From Poindextera sp963706385 (GTDB taxonomy: Bacteria; Pseudomonadota; Alphaproteobacteria; Caulobacterales; Caulobacteraceae), in assembly GCA_963706385.1 (NCBI GenBank), contig OY970153.1, positions 1,922,001 to 1,986,000 on the forward strand: a DNA stretch of 64,000 nt, in the 5' to 3' direction. Of the stretch, positions 41,396-49,922 are shown piece by piece. The translations under genes were made by a program, and so were the position numbers. Every line of letters starts with the position of its first letter. Position 1 is the stretch's first letter. The notes beneath the pieces are model-generated. The model ran no database searches, was not told the DNA's origin, and worked only from the letters and a program-made list of their open reading frames with translations.

Positions 41396-42190
41396 ATGAC
41401 TTCCACCGCCGTCCTTTCGGTTCGCGGCGCCTGCAAGACCTTCGGGGCTCTACGGGCGCTTGATGGCGTGTCGCTGCGCGTCGCCCGCGGTGAGATGGTG
41501 GCCTTGATCGGCCCCTCGGGCTCGGGCAAGTCGACGTTGCTGCGGGCGATAACCGGGCTCGGGGCGATCGATCCAGGCGAGGGGGTCATCGAGGCCTTCG
41601 GCCAGAGCGTGCAAGCCCAGGGCCGGATCGACGACCAGGTGCGCCAGGTTCGCGCCCGTATCGGCATGATCTTCCAGCAGTTCAACCTGGTGGGCCGGCT
41701 GACCCTGTTCACCAATGTCGCGCTCGGCATGTTGGGCCGGCTGGGCTTCTGGCGGGGGCTGATCGGCCTATGGCCGACGGAGGAGAAGACCGTGGTGATG
41801 GCCGCGCTGGCGCGCGTCGGCGTGGCCGATCAGGCCGGACAGCGGGCCGCGAGCCTGTCCGGCGGCCAGCAGCAGCGCGCCGCTATCGCCAGAGCCTTGG
41901 TGCAAAAGGCCGAGGTGATCCTGGCCGACGAGCCGGTCGCCTCGCTGGATCCAGTCTCTGCCCGGCGGGTGATGGAGCTGCTGTGCGAGCTCAATCGCAC
42001 CGAGGCGATCAGCGTGGTCGTCAGCCTGCACCAAGTCGACTATGCGATACGCTATTGTCCGCGGGTGGTGGCGCTGACGGCCGGACGGGTAGTCTATGAC
42101 GGACCCAGCGATGGCCTTACCCACGAACGACTGGTCGAAATCTACGGCCCGGAGATCGAAGAGGTGTTCTGGGAAGGAGGACGACGATGA
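41396..42190 (+). CDS. phnC: Phosphonate-type ABC transporter ATP-binding protein PhnC
   Basis: A 264-aa ATPase of a PhnCDE importer. Walker A GPSGSGKSTLLRAI near residue 38, Q-loop IGMIFQQFNLVGRLTLFTNV near 86-105, ABC signature SLSGGQQQRAAIARALVQKA near 154 and Walker B VILADEPVASLDP near 175 are all present. The QQFNLVGRL and RVGVADQAGQRAASLSGGQQQR forms are typical of PhnC. The start is ATG 41396 (MTSTAVLSVRG) with GGAG upstream; a longer frame from 41324 is unlikely. Its stop overlaps the phnD start. Confidence 0.93.
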   Translation: MTSTAVLSVRGACKTFGALRALDGVSLRVARGEMVALIGPSGSGKSTLLRAITGLGAIDPGEGVIEAFGQSVQAQGRIDDQVRQVRARIGMIFQQFNLVGRLTLFTNVALGMLGRLGFWRGLIGLWPTEEKTVVMAALARVGVADQAGQRAASLSGGQQQRAAIARALVQKAEVILADEPVASLDPVSARRVMELLCELNRTEAISVVVSLHQVDYAIRYCPRVVALTAGRVVYDGPSDGLTHERLVEIYGPEIEEVFWEGGRR

Positions 42191-43185
42191 TCCGCGGAAC
42201 CTTGATCGTCGTGGCCCTGGCCACCGCCTTGCTCGGCGGCTGCGGCAAGGGCGCGGCGCCGGCGCCCGAGGCCAATGTGATCAATTTCTCGATCCTCTCG
42301 GCCGAGGATCAGCAGTCGATGGCCAAGGTCTGGCAGCCTTTGTTGGACGATATGGGCAAACAGACCGGCCTGACGATCAAACCGTTCTACGCCACCAACT
42401 ACACCTCGCTGATCGAGGCCATGCGGTTCAAGCAGGTGCAGGTCGGCTGGTTCTCAGCCCTGCCGACGCTCGAAGCGGTCCGGCGCGCCGACGGCGAGGT
42501 GCTGGGCCGGGTGGTCGATAGCGGCGGCGAGGGGGTCTATGAGTCGGTGCTGATCACCCGCAAAGGCTCGGGAATCACGCTGGATGACGTGCTCAAATGC
42601 GGCAAGCGCCTGACTTTCGGCATCGGCGATGCGCGCTCGACCTCGGGGACCCTGGCGCCGATGGCCTATGTATTCATCCCGCGCGGGATCGAACCCAGCG
42701 CGTGCTTCAGCGTGGTCCGCTCGGCCAGTCATCAGGCGAACCTGTTCTCGGTCGCCAACGGCGTGCTGGACGTGGCCACCAACAACACCGTCGGGCTGGT
42801 GTTCGCCAAGCGCGAGAATCCGGACCTCGCGGCCAAAATCCAGGTGATCTGGACCTCGCCGCCGCTGCCGGAATCCTCGATCGTCGTGCGCAAGGACCTC
42901 GATCCGCGAATCAAGGCCAAGCTGAAGGCCTTCTTCCTGCAATATGGGACCCCGCCGGGACCGCAAGGCGACCACGAGCGCGCGGTGCTCAAGGGCTTGA
43001 CCTACGGCGGTTTTCGGCCGGCCGATCCCGGCTACCTGGATCCGATCATCCGGATGGACGCCAGCCAGACGCTCTACGAAGCGCGCAAGTCGGGCGATGC
43101 GGGCAAGATCGCCGCGGCGCAATCCGCCTATGACGCGGCCATGGCCCAGATCGCCGCCCACGCCGCAGCCGCTCCCAAGCCGTGA
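42187..43185 (+). CDS. phnD: Phosphonate-type ABC transporter substrate-binding lipoprotein PhnD
   Basis: A 332-aa periplasmic binding protein. A lipoprotein signal (ALATALLGGC, lipobox LGGC near residue 19) is followed by the binding-protein fold. Seen: NFSILSAEDQQSMAKVWQPLLDDMGKQTGLTIKPFYATNYTSLIEAM (about 31-78), FGIGDARSTSGTLAPMAYVF near 145-165 and the late WTSPPLPESSIVVRKDLD near 220. S-T-S-G residues are the phosphonate/phosphate-oxygen contacts of PhnD-like proteins. The real ligand could be phosphonate, phosphite or hypophosphite. The start ATG overlaps the phnC stop. Confidence 0.92.
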   Translation: MIRGTLIVVALATALLGGCGKGAAPAPEANVINFSILSAEDQQSMAKVWQPLLDDMGKQTGLTIKPFYATNYTSLIEAMRFKQVQVGWFSALPTLEAVRRADGEVLGRVVDSGGEGVYESVLITRKGSGITLDDVLKCGKRLTFGIGDARSTSGTLAPMAYVFIPRGIEPSACFSVVRSASHQANLFSVANGVLDVATNNTVGLVFAKRENPDLAAKIQVIWTSPPLPESSIVVRKDLDPRIKAKLKAFFLQYGTPPGPQGDHERAVLKGLTYGGFRPADPGYLDPIIRMDASQTLYEARKSGDAGKIAAAQSAYDAAMAQIAAHAAAAPKP

Positions 43186-43991
43186 GCCGATCGCCCGATA
43201 CGATTCCGCTTCCGCCGCCGCCGGTTCGCCCGCTGGTCCAGCGGCTGATCGACCTGGCGGTCTGGGGCGGGGTCGCGGTCCTGCTGGTGGCCAGCTTCGG
43301 CCCGACGGAGCTGCGCCGGCTTCCCTTGCTGTTCTCCAAGTCCGCCAACATGCGGGAGTTCGCCGGCTCCTTCCTGCATCCGGATTTTGGCGACTGGAAA
43401 CTCTACGTCGCCCAGATGTGGCTGACCATCCAGATCGCGCTCTGGGGCACCGCGGGCGCGATCGCGCTGGCCATTCCGCTGGGCCTGGCCGCCGCGCGCA
43501 ATGTCGCGCCGCCGTGGATACAGCAGCCGGTGCGCCGATTGCTGGATCTCTTGCGCGCCGTGCCGGACCTGGTCATGGGCACCATGTTCATCGTCGCCGT
43601 GGGTCTTGGCCCATTGCCGGGGGTGCTGGCGCTGGCGGTCAACACCGGCGGGGTCCTGGGCAAGCTGTTCTCCGAGGCGGTGGAGACGATCGACGCGCGG
43701 CCGATCGAGGGCGTGCGCGCCACCGGCGCCTCGCCCTTGCAGGAGATCGTCTGGGGGGTGCTGCCTCAGGTCGCGCCGCTATGGACCAGCTACGCGCTCT
43801 ACCGGTTCGAATCCAACGCCCGCTCGGCCACCGTCTTGGGCCTGATCGGCGCCGGCGGCATCGGCCAGGCGCTGTTCGACTCGTTGCAATCGTTCAAATA
43901 CGGCCAGACCTCGGCGATCGTGATCGTGATCATCGTGGCGGTCTCGCTGATCGACCTTCTGTCGCAGGCGATGCGCGGGCGGCTGATGTAG
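43182..43991 (+). CDS. phnE: Phosphonate-type ABC transporter permease PhnE
   Basis: A 269-aa inner-membrane permease with about six TM helices. Seen: LAVWGGVAVLLVASFGP near the N-terminus, IQIALWGTAGAIALAIPLGLAAARNVAPPW (about 83-112), LLDLLRAVPDLVMGTMFIVAVGLGPLPGVLALAVNTGGVLGKLFSEAVE (about 117-167) and the EAA-like loop GVRATGASPLQEIVWGVLPQVAPL near 180-203. These match PhnE. Start GTG 43182 overlaps the phnD stop (GTGA). No C-P lyase (phnG-M) or phosphonatase gene follows, so the imported compound is processed elsewhere. Confidence 0.93.
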   Translation: MSRSPDTIPLPPPPVRPLVQRLIDLAVWGGVAVLLVASFGPTELRRLPLLFSKSANMREFAGSFLHPDFGDWKLYVAQMWLTIQIALWGTAGAIALAIPLGLAAARNVAPPWIQQPVRRLLDLLRAVPDLVMGTMFIVAVGLGPLPGVLALAVNTGGVLGKLFSEAVETIDARPIEGVRATGASPLQEIVWGVLPQVAPLWTSYALYRFESNARSATVLGLIGAGGIGQALFDSLQSFKYGQTSAIVIVIIVAVSLIDLLSQAMRGRLM

Positions 43992-44055
43992 GAATCTTGC
44001 ATCGTCGCGCGATGGTCGCCGAAACCGGCGGCCACTTTCGGCTATCGCGCTCCCA

Positions 44056-45147
44056 TCAGACCTGCGCCGGCCGCCGCCGCAGCCGCGCCAGCCGCCGCAG
44101 CCGGCGCCAGAAGCGGGTCTTCTCCGGCTCGGGATAGGGCTGCAGATTGCGCACGAACTCCTCGGTCGAGGCCCGCCAGGAAAAGCGTTCGGCGAAGCGG
44201 CGCACCTCCGCCCGATCGAGGTTCAGGCAGTCCAGGCAGGCCTCGCGCAGCCCTTCGGTCAGGCTCTCGGCCAGCACGCCAGCGCCGGAACCTGGGATGA
44301 TGTCGATCGGTCCGGCCGCCGGATAGGCCGCCACCGGAGTCGCCGAGGCCATCGCCTCCAGGATCACCAGCCCGAAGGTGTCGGTCAGCGAGGGGAAGAC
44401 GAAGACGTCCGCCCCAGCGTAGTGGGCCGCCAAATCCTCGCCGAACCGCGCGCCGCGGAACTGTACGTGCGGGTATCGCTCCGACAGTTCGTCGCGCTGG
44501 GGCCCGTCGCCCACCACCACCTTGGTTCCCGGCAGGTCGAGCGCCAGGAAAGCCTCAATGTTCTTCTCCACCGCGACCCGCCCGACGTTCAGCCAGATCG
44601 GCCGCGCCAGCCCCTCGTAGACGTCAGGAACCGCCTTGCAAGGATGGTAGGTCTCGGTGTCCACCCCGCGCGACCAGGGCGAAATGTTGCGAAAGCCGTG
44701 CTTGGCCAGTTCGTCGCGCATGGTGGGCGTGGCCACCATCACCCGCCCCGATGGCCCGTGGAACCAACGCATGTAGGCATAGCCGGCCGACAGCGGCAGC
44801 GGCAGGCGGGCGGAGACGTATTCCGGGAATTTGGTGTGGTAGCTGGTGGTAAACGGCAGCTTCCAGTCGACGCAGATGCGCCGCGCCGCCAAGCCGATCG
44901 GGCCCTCGGTGGCGATGTGGATCGCCTCAGGCTCGAACGACTTGAAGCGCTCCTGCACCGGCTCGTAGGCGCCCATCGCCAGCTTGATTTCCGGATAGGT
45001 CGGCAACGGGAAGGTCTTGAACTGGTCGGGCGAAACCACCTCGACCTGATGGCCCATCGCCCGACATTCGGCGACGGTTCGGGTCAGGGTTCGGACGACG
45101 CCGTTGACCTGGGGCTCCCAGGCGTCGGTGGCCACAAGGATACGCAT
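44056..45147 (-). CDS. GT4-family glycosyltransferase
   Basis: A 363-aa retaining GT-B glycosyltransferase (family GT4). The N-terminal domain has VATDAWEPQVNGVVRTLTRTV (residues 4-24) and HIATEGPIGLAARRICVDWKLPFTTSYHTKF near 70-100. The C-terminal domain has GVDTETYHPC near 165, WLNVGRVAVEKNIEAFLAL near 185, VVGDGPQRDELSERYPHVQFRG near 215 and VFPSLTDTFGLVILEAMASATPVAA near 255, the EX7E-like segment. It likely adds a hexose to a lipid, as the start overlaps the stop of a UDP-diacylglucosamine-hydrolase-like gene (ATGA). A basic C-terminal tail may bind membrane. Confidence 0.9.
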   Translation of the reverse strand: MRILVATDAWEPQVNGVVRTLTRTVAECRAMGHQVEVVSPDQFKTFPLPTYPEIKLAMGAYEPVQERFKSFEPEAIHIATEGPIGLAARRICVDWKLPFTTSYHTKFPEYVSARLPLPLSAGYAYMRWFHGPSGRVMVATPTMRDELAKHGFRNISPWSRGVDTETYHPCKAVPDVYEGLARPIWLNVGRVAVEKNIEAFLALDLPGTKVVVGDGPQRDELSERYPHVQFRGARFGEDLAAHYAGADVFVFPSLTDTFGLVILEAMASATPVAAYPAAGPIDIIPGSGAGVLAESLTEGLREACLDCLNLDRAEVRRFAERFSWRASTEEFVRNLQPYPEPEKTRFWRRLRRLARLRRRPAQV

Positions 45148-45968
45148 CAGGCCGCGGCCGGCTCCTCGGTCTCGGTGGACGCGTGCCGGCGCAGCCGATC
45201 GATCACCGACCAGGAGCGCAGCTTGGCCCACTCCAGAATCTCGAGTCGGCCGTCGAAATGCTCGACCAGCGCGGTGCAGCTTTCGACCCAGTCGCCGTCG
45301 TTGATGTAGGCCACGCCGTCGATGTCGCGCATCTCCGCCTTGTGGATGTGGCCGCAGATCACCCCGTCCACGCCCCGGCGGCGGGCCTCCTCGGCCACCG
45401 CGGCCTCGAAGTTCTCGATGAACTGCAATGCGTTCTTCACCTTGACCTTCAGATAGGCCGACAGGCTCCAGTAGCCAAAACCGAACCGGCGACGGATGCG
45501 GTTGAACGCCGTATTCAGCGCCAGCACGCTTCTATAGGCCCAATCCCCGAGGAACGCGAGCCAGCGGGCGTGGCGGGTGACGCCGTCGAACTCGTCGCCA
45601 TGCACCACCAGATAGCGCTTGCCATCGGCGGCCTCGTGAATGGCGTCGCGGGCCACCACCACCCCCCCGAAGTGGACGCCGCAATAGTCGCGCGCCATCT
45701 CGTCGTGATTGCCGGGCACATAGATCACCTGGCAGCCCTTGCGGGCCATGCGCAGAATCTTCTGCACCACGTCGTTGTGGCTTTGGGGCCACCACCAGCC
45801 GCCCTTCAGCTTCCAACCGTCGATGACGTCGCCCACCAGGTAGAGCGTCTCGCACTCGACCTGACGGATGAAGTCCAACAGGAGTTCCGCCTGGCAACCG
45901 CGGGTGCCCAGATGGATATCCGACAGGAAAATGGTGCGGTAGCGCAGGACGGGGATATCGGCGCTCAT
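45147..45968 (-). CDS. LpxH-like calcineurin-type metallophosphoesterase
   Basis: A 273-aa two-metal phosphoesterase in the UDP-2,3-diacylglucosamine-pyrophosphatase-like family. All metal motifs are present: FLSDIHLG near residue 14, YLVGDVIDGW near 43, VPGNHDEM near 85, VVHGDEFDGVT near 122 and GHIHKAEM near 206. The WWWPQSHNDVVQKILRMARKG segment is typical of the longer paralogue often paired with a GT4 glycosyltransferase. Whether it performs the LpxH step of lipid A synthesis or acts on another lipid head-group is open. It is coupled to the downstream GT gene. Confidence 0.88.
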   Translation of the reverse strand: MSADIPVLRYRTIFLSDIHLGTRGCQAELLLDFIRQVECETLYLVGDVIDGWKLKGGWWWPQSHNDVVQKILRMARKGCQVIYVPGNHDEMARDYCGVHFGGVVVARDAIHEAADGKRYLVVHGDEFDGVTRHARWLAFLGDWAYRSVLALNTAFNRIRRRFGFGYWSLSAYLKVKVKNALQFIENFEAAVAEEARRRGVDGVICGHIHKAEMRDIDGVAYINDGDWVESCTALVEHFDGRLEILEWAKLRSWSVIDRLRRHASTETEEPAAA

Positions 45969-46128
45969 CGGCGTCGAGCCTCGCGGGGCCAGGGGCGGCC
46001 CAATCGGGCGGCTTCGAGCGCCGGATAGGCTGATTGCATGTCATTTTTGTGAAACCGCGCCGCCGCACCCTTTCTCCGCCGCGCCTCAAGCTTTACCACG
46101 GTCGGCTTCGAGTCAAACCGCTAGGCCG

Positions 46129-46788
46129 ATGACCAACGCGCCCCCCCCCAGCCCCAGCCCAGCCCACGATACGCCCAAGTCGGCGCGCACCCGCGCGCGG
46201 ATCCTGGACTGCGCCATGCGTCTGTTCGTCGAGATCGGCTACGCCGAGGCGACCAACGCTCGGATCGCCGAGGAGGCGGGTCTGACCCGCGGGGCGATGC
46301 TGTATCATTTTCCGACTCGCGAGGCCCTGGTCGAGGCGGCCGCCGAACACATCCACGCCGCCCGCTCGACGCTGATGACCAGGGCGGCCGCGAACCCGCC
46401 ACCGGGCGTCGACCTCGCCGAACGGGCGATCGACGCCTACTGGGCGCTGCTGCGCGAGCCGGCCTTCGTCGCCTTCGCCGAGTTGGAGGCGGCGGCGCGC
46501 ACCAACCCCGTGGTCGCCGGCTTTCTGGCCCCGCATCAGGCGGCGTTCGACCGGGCCGAGCTCGGCGAACAGCTGCTGAGCTTGTTCTCGGCCGGCTCGG
46601 GCGCTCGCTTCCAGGCCAGCCGCGACCTCGCCCGGTTCATGCTCGAGGGCCTGGCCCGCGCCACCTTGACCTACGACGCCGAGGCGCGCGTCCAGCGGCT
46701 GCTCGCGGTGATCAAGCGGGCGACTCACATGCTGAACCGCAAGGGCGCCATCCAGGACCTCTGGCCCGAGGAGCCGCCGTCGCGCTAA
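46129..46788 (+). CDS. TetR/AcrR-family transcriptional regulator
   Basis: A 219-aa repressor-type regulator. The N-terminal HTH reads ARTRARILDCAMRLFVEIGYAEATNARIAEEAGLTRGAMLYHFPTREALVEAA (about residues 20-72), with the recognition helix in TRGAMLYHF. The C-terminal ligand domain is unremarkable and helical. The N-terminus is Pro-rich (APPPSPSPAHD). It ends 26 bp before a DUF1330 gene on the same strand, which may be its target. The ligand is not inferable. Confidence 0.9.
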   Translation: MTNAPPPSPSPAHDTPKSARTRARILDCAMRLFVEIGYAEATNARIAEEAGLTRGAMLYHFPTREALVEAAAEHIHAARSTLMTRAAANPPPGVDLAERAIDAYWALLREPAFVAFAELEAAARTNPVVAGFLAPHQAAFDRAELGEQLLSLFSAGSGARFQASRDLARFMLEGLARATLTYDAEARVQRLLAVIKRATHMLNRKGAIQDLWPEEPPSR

Positions 46789-46814
46789 GGTTCCGATAAA
46801 ATGAGGAGCGCGCC

Positions 46815-47249
46815 ATGACCGGATCGATCGATCCCCTTCGCGAGCAGTTTGACGCTTTCAAGGCCCTGCCGCGCGACACGCCGATCCAGATGCTCAATCT
46901 GATCCGGCTGAAGCCCCAGGCCGACTATCCGGCCGGCCATCCCGACCACGGCAAGCCGTTGAGCGGCCTGGACGCCTATCGCGCCTACGGCCGCACCACC
47001 GCCCATATCTTCACCCGCGTCGGCGGTCGGCAGGTCTGGGCCGGCCGGCCCGAGGTCGTGGTGACCGGTCCGGCCGACGAGCGCTGGGACCTGGCCTTCA
47101 TTGCGGAGTATCCGAACGCCGGCGCCTTCCTGGCCATGGTCACCGATCCCGAGTACCGGGAGTTGGTGAAACACCGCACGGCGGGCGTCGAGGACTCCCG
47201 CCTGATCCGGCTCGCCGCGGCGATGCCCGGCGAGGGGTTCGGGGAGTAG
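46815..47249 (+). CDS. DUF1330-family protein
   Basis: A 144-aa dimeric alpha/beta-barrel (ferredoxin-like) protein of the DUF1330 type. Seen: IQMLNLIRLKPQADYP near residue 24-39, SGLDAYRAYGRTTAHIFTRVGG near 48-70 and DLAFIAEYPNAGAFLAMVTDPEYRELVKHRTAGVEDSRLIRL near 95-135, where the late Y-P-x-A-x-F-x-x-M segment is the family hallmark. A ribosome site (GAGGAGCGC) precedes the ATG. Function unknown; the fold is shared with small oxygenases and dehydratases. Confidence 0.85.
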   Translation: MTGSIDPLREQFDAFKALPRDTPIQMLNLIRLKPQADYPAGHPDHGKPLSGLDAYRAYGRTTAHIFTRVGGRQVWAGRPEVVVTGPADERWDLAFIAEYPNAGAFLAMVTDPEYRELVKHRTAGVEDSRLIRLAAAMPGEGFGE

Positions 47250-47252
47250 GGG

Positions 47253-47918
47253 CTAGAAGCCCCGCATCTCCGCGAACGCCTCGAACGGATCGCGACGAGT
47301 GCGCAGGGTGTTGATCGGCGCGCTTTCGTCGCGATAGCCGAGGGCCATGCCCGAAAACAGAATGTGATCGTCGGGCAGGCCCAGGAACGCGCCCACGGTC
47401 TTGGGCAACCGGGCCCAGAATTCCTGGGCGCAGGTGTCCAGGCCGCGCTCGACGGCCAGCAACATCACGGTCTGCATGTACATGCCCACGTCCGACCACT
47501 GAGGCGGGCCGAGCTTGCGATCCAGGGAAAAGAACAGGCCCACCGGCGCGCCGAAGAACTCGACGTTGCGGGCGAGTTGGCGCAGCCGGGCCGGCTTGTC
47601 CTCGCGGGGGATGCCGATGCTGGCGTAGAGATCCTCGCCGCAGACGAACCGCCGAGTGCGGAACGGGTCCCACAGATCGGGCGGGTAGACCTCGTATTCC
47701 GGCGTCTCCAGGCCGGCGGCCAGGCTCACCGCGGCCTTGGTCTTCAGTTCGGCCAGCGGCTCTCCGGTCACGGCGTGCACCCGCCAGGGCTGAAGATTGC
47801 CGCCCGAGGGCGCGCGGTGGGCGATCTCCAAAATCTCGCGAACCACCTCGCCGGGCACCGGATCGGGCCTGAAGGCGCGGACGGAGATGCGTTTGCCGAC
47901 GGCTTCGGTGACAGTCAT
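47253..47918 (-). CDS. Nitroreductase-family FMN oxidoreductase
   Basis: A 221-aa FMN-dependent NAD(P)H oxidoreductase. Motifs: ISVRAFRPDPVPGEVVREILEIAHRAPSGGNLQPW (about residues 10-44) with the FMN-phosphate residues R-S/V-x-R and the APS-NxQPW motif. In the middle lies WSDVGMYMQTVMLLAVERGLDTCAQEFWA near 130-158, and FSGMALGYRDESAPINTLRTRRDP near the C-terminus. The start is MTVTEAVGKRISVR at 47918; the longer frame to 48164 overlaps the mtgA promoter region. Substrate unknown. Convergent with the DUF1330 gene with a 3-bp gap. Confidence 0.9.
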   Translation of the reverse strand: MTVTEAVGKRISVRAFRPDPVPGEVVREILEIAHRAPSGGNLQPWRVHAVTGEPLAELKTKAAVSLAAGLETPEYEVYPPDLWDPFRTRRFVCGEDLYASIGIPREDKPARLRQLARNVEFFGAPVGLFFSLDRKLGPPQWSDVGMYMQTVMLLAVERGLDTCAQEFWARLPKTVGAFLGLPDDHILFSGMALGYRDESAPINTLRTRRDPFEAFAEMRGF

Positions 47919-48075
47919 GCGCGGGTAGGGCTCCAGGAGCGGGATCGGTTCAAGTCCGGTCGAGCTGAACCGTGAATCTGGCCGCAATTCAATAGTGCCG
48001 GAACCAGTTGTGGGGGGACAGGCATTCTGGCCGCCGTTAGCATCGGGGCTCCCGACATCAAGGCGAGAGGCAAGC

Positions 48076-48819
48076 GTGGCTGCGAGCAAGGGCAGGGCGA
48101 AGACCCGAGGGCGCCCGGGGATCCGCAAGAGAAGGTTCTGGCGCTGGCTGCGCCGATTTCTCATGATCGTGCTGGCGATCGCCCTGCTGGCGCCGCCGGC
48201 CGGGGTGCTGGTCTATCGGTATGTTCCGCCGCCGATCACCGTGCTGATGGTCGAGCGCTTGGTGCAGGGCCATGGGATGGACTACCGCTGGCGGGCAATC
48301 TCGCGCATCTCGCCGGCGCTTCAGCAGGCGGTGGTCGCCTCGGAGGACCAGCGGTTCTGCGAACACCATGGCTTCGACTTCACCGCCATGGAAAGGGCGA
48401 TGCGGGCCAACGAGCGGCGGCCGAACAAGCTGCGCGGCGGCTCGACGATCAGCCAGCAGACCGCCAAGAACGTCTTCCTGTGGCCTGGCCGCTCCTATGT
48501 GCGCAAGGTGGTCGAGGCCTGGTACACGGTGCTGATCGAGGCGATCTGGGGCAAGCGCCGGATCATGGAGATGTACCTCAATGTGGTGGAGTTCGGACCC
48601 GGGGTCTATGGCGCCCAGGCGGCCAGCGAACGGTTCTTCCACGAGGACGCCAGCCAGATCACCCCAGCCCAGGCCGCGCGCTTGGCCGCGGTGCTGCCCA
48701 AGCCGCTGGCCTGGCGCGCCGCCGCGCCGGGGCCCTACGTCGCCCGCCGCTCGCGCCGGATCGGCGGGGCGATGGGCGCGGTGCGGGCTGACGGGCTGGC
48801 ATCCTGCATCGCCCGCTAA
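48076..48819 (+). CDS. mtgA: Monofunctional biosynthetic peptidoglycan transglycosylase
   Basis: A 247-aa inner-membrane GT51 enzyme that polymerises lipid II. One TM helix (FLMIVLAIALLAPPAGVLVYR, about 28-48) is followed by the GT51 domain. The catalytic Glu is in VVASEDQRFCEHHGFD near residue 88, with KLRGGSTISQQTAKNVFLWPGRSYVRKVVEAWYT near 117-150 and GKRRIMEMYLNVVEFGPGVYG near 158. No transpeptidase domain follows, which defines MtgA. The start is GTG 48076 with GAGAGG upstream. It lies 72 bp before asd. Confidence 0.93.
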   Translation: MAASKGRAKTRGRPGIRKRRFWRWLRRFLMIVLAIALLAPPAGVLVYRYVPPPITVLMVERLVQGHGMDYRWRAISRISPALQQAVVASEDQRFCEHHGFDFTAMERAMRANERRPNKLRGGSTISQQTAKNVFLWPGRSYVRKVVEAWYTVLIEAIWGKRRIMEMYLNVVEFGPGVYGAQAASERFFHEDASQITPAQAARLAAVLPKPLAWRAAAPGPYVARRSRRIGGAMGAVRADGLASCIAR

Positions 48820-48890
48820 CCCCCGCCGCCTTGCCTCTCGGCCGCATCGGGAGTATCCCCCGCGGCCTAGTTCCAATCAGGAGATTTGCG

Positions 48891-49922
48891 ATGGGTTACC
48901 GGGTGGCCGTCGTCGGCGCCACGGGCAATGTGGGCCGCGAGATGCTGGTCATCCTCGAGGAATTGAATTTCCCCGTGGATGAGATTTTCGCCGTGGCCTC
49001 ACGCAAATCCATCGGCGTGGAAGTCAATTTCGGCGACCAGACACTCTATTGCCAGGACATCGAGCTGTTCGACTTCTCCAAGGTCGACGTCGTCCTGATG
49101 TCGGTCTCGGGCGCCTTCTCGCGCGAATGGTCGCCGAAGATCGGCAAGGCCGGGGCGATTGTGATCGACAACTCCTCGGCTTGGCGGATGGACCCGGACG
49201 TGCCGCTGATCGTGCCGGAGGTGAACCCCGACGCGGTGGCGCTGGCGTCCCGCAAGAACATCATCGCCAATCCCAACTGCTCGACCGCCCAGCTGGTGGT
49301 GGCGCTGAAGCCGCTGCACGCGGCGGCTAAGATCAAGCGGGTGGTGGTCTCGACCTACCAGTCGGTGTCCGGCGCCGGCAAACAGGGCATCGACGAGCTG
49401 TGGGATCAGACCAAGGCGGTCTATTCGCTCGGCCCCACCGAGCCGAAGAAGTTCCCCAAGCAGATCGCGTTCAACGTCATCCCCTTCATCGGCGCGTTCA
49501 ACGACGACGGATACACCGACGAAGAAGCCAAGATGTGGAACGAGACCCACAAGATGATCGACCCATCGATCGCGCTCACCGTCACCTGCGTGCGGGTTCC
49601 GGTGTTCGTCGGCCATTCCGAGGCGGTGAACATCGAGTTCGAAAACCCGCTGGACGAGGACGCGGCGCGCGAGATTCTCCGCGAGGCGCCCGGGGTGATG
49701 GTGATCGACCGCCGCGACGAGACCGGCTATATCACCCCCAAGGAAGCCCAGGGGGAGTTCGCGGTCTATGTCTCGCGCATCCGTAACGACCCCACCCTCA
49801 AGCACGGCCTGAATCTGTGGGTGGTGTCGGACAATCTGCGAAAGGGCGCCGCGCTGAACGCCGTGCAGATCGCCCAGCTCCTGCATGAGCGCGGCCTGAT
49901 CGGACCGAAAGTGCTGGCTTGA
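48891..49922 (+). CDS. asd: Aspartate-semialdehyde dehydrogenase
   Basis: NADP-dependent enzyme of the lysine/threonine/methionine and diaminopimelate pathway (343 aa). Seen: VAVVGATGNVGREML (residues 4-18) for cofactor binding, the catalytic cysteine in NPNCSTAQLVVALKPLH near 130, STYQSVSGAGKQGIDEL near 155 and RVPVFVGHSEAVNIEFE near 235 with the substrate-binding His. A ribosome site (CAGGAGA) lies 7 bp before the ATG. The pyridoxal-kinase-like frame on the opposite strand runs far into this gene, which is odd. Confidence 0.97.
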   Translation: MGYRVAVVGATGNVGREMLVILEELNFPVDEIFAVASRKSIGVEVNFGDQTLYCQDIELFDFSKVDVVLMSVSGAFSREWSPKIGKAGAIVIDNSSAWRMDPDVPLIVPEVNPDAVALASRKNIIANPNCSTAQLVVALKPLHAAAKIKRVVVSTYQSVSGAGKQGIDELWDQTKAVYSLGPTEPKKFPKQIAFNVIPFIGAFNDDGYTDEEAKMWNETHKMIDPSIALTVTCVRVPVFVGHSEAVNIEFENPLDEDAAREILREAPGVMVIDRRDETGYITPKEAQGEFAVYVSRIRNDPTLKHGLNLWVVSDNLRKGAALNAVQIAQLLHERGLIGPKVLA

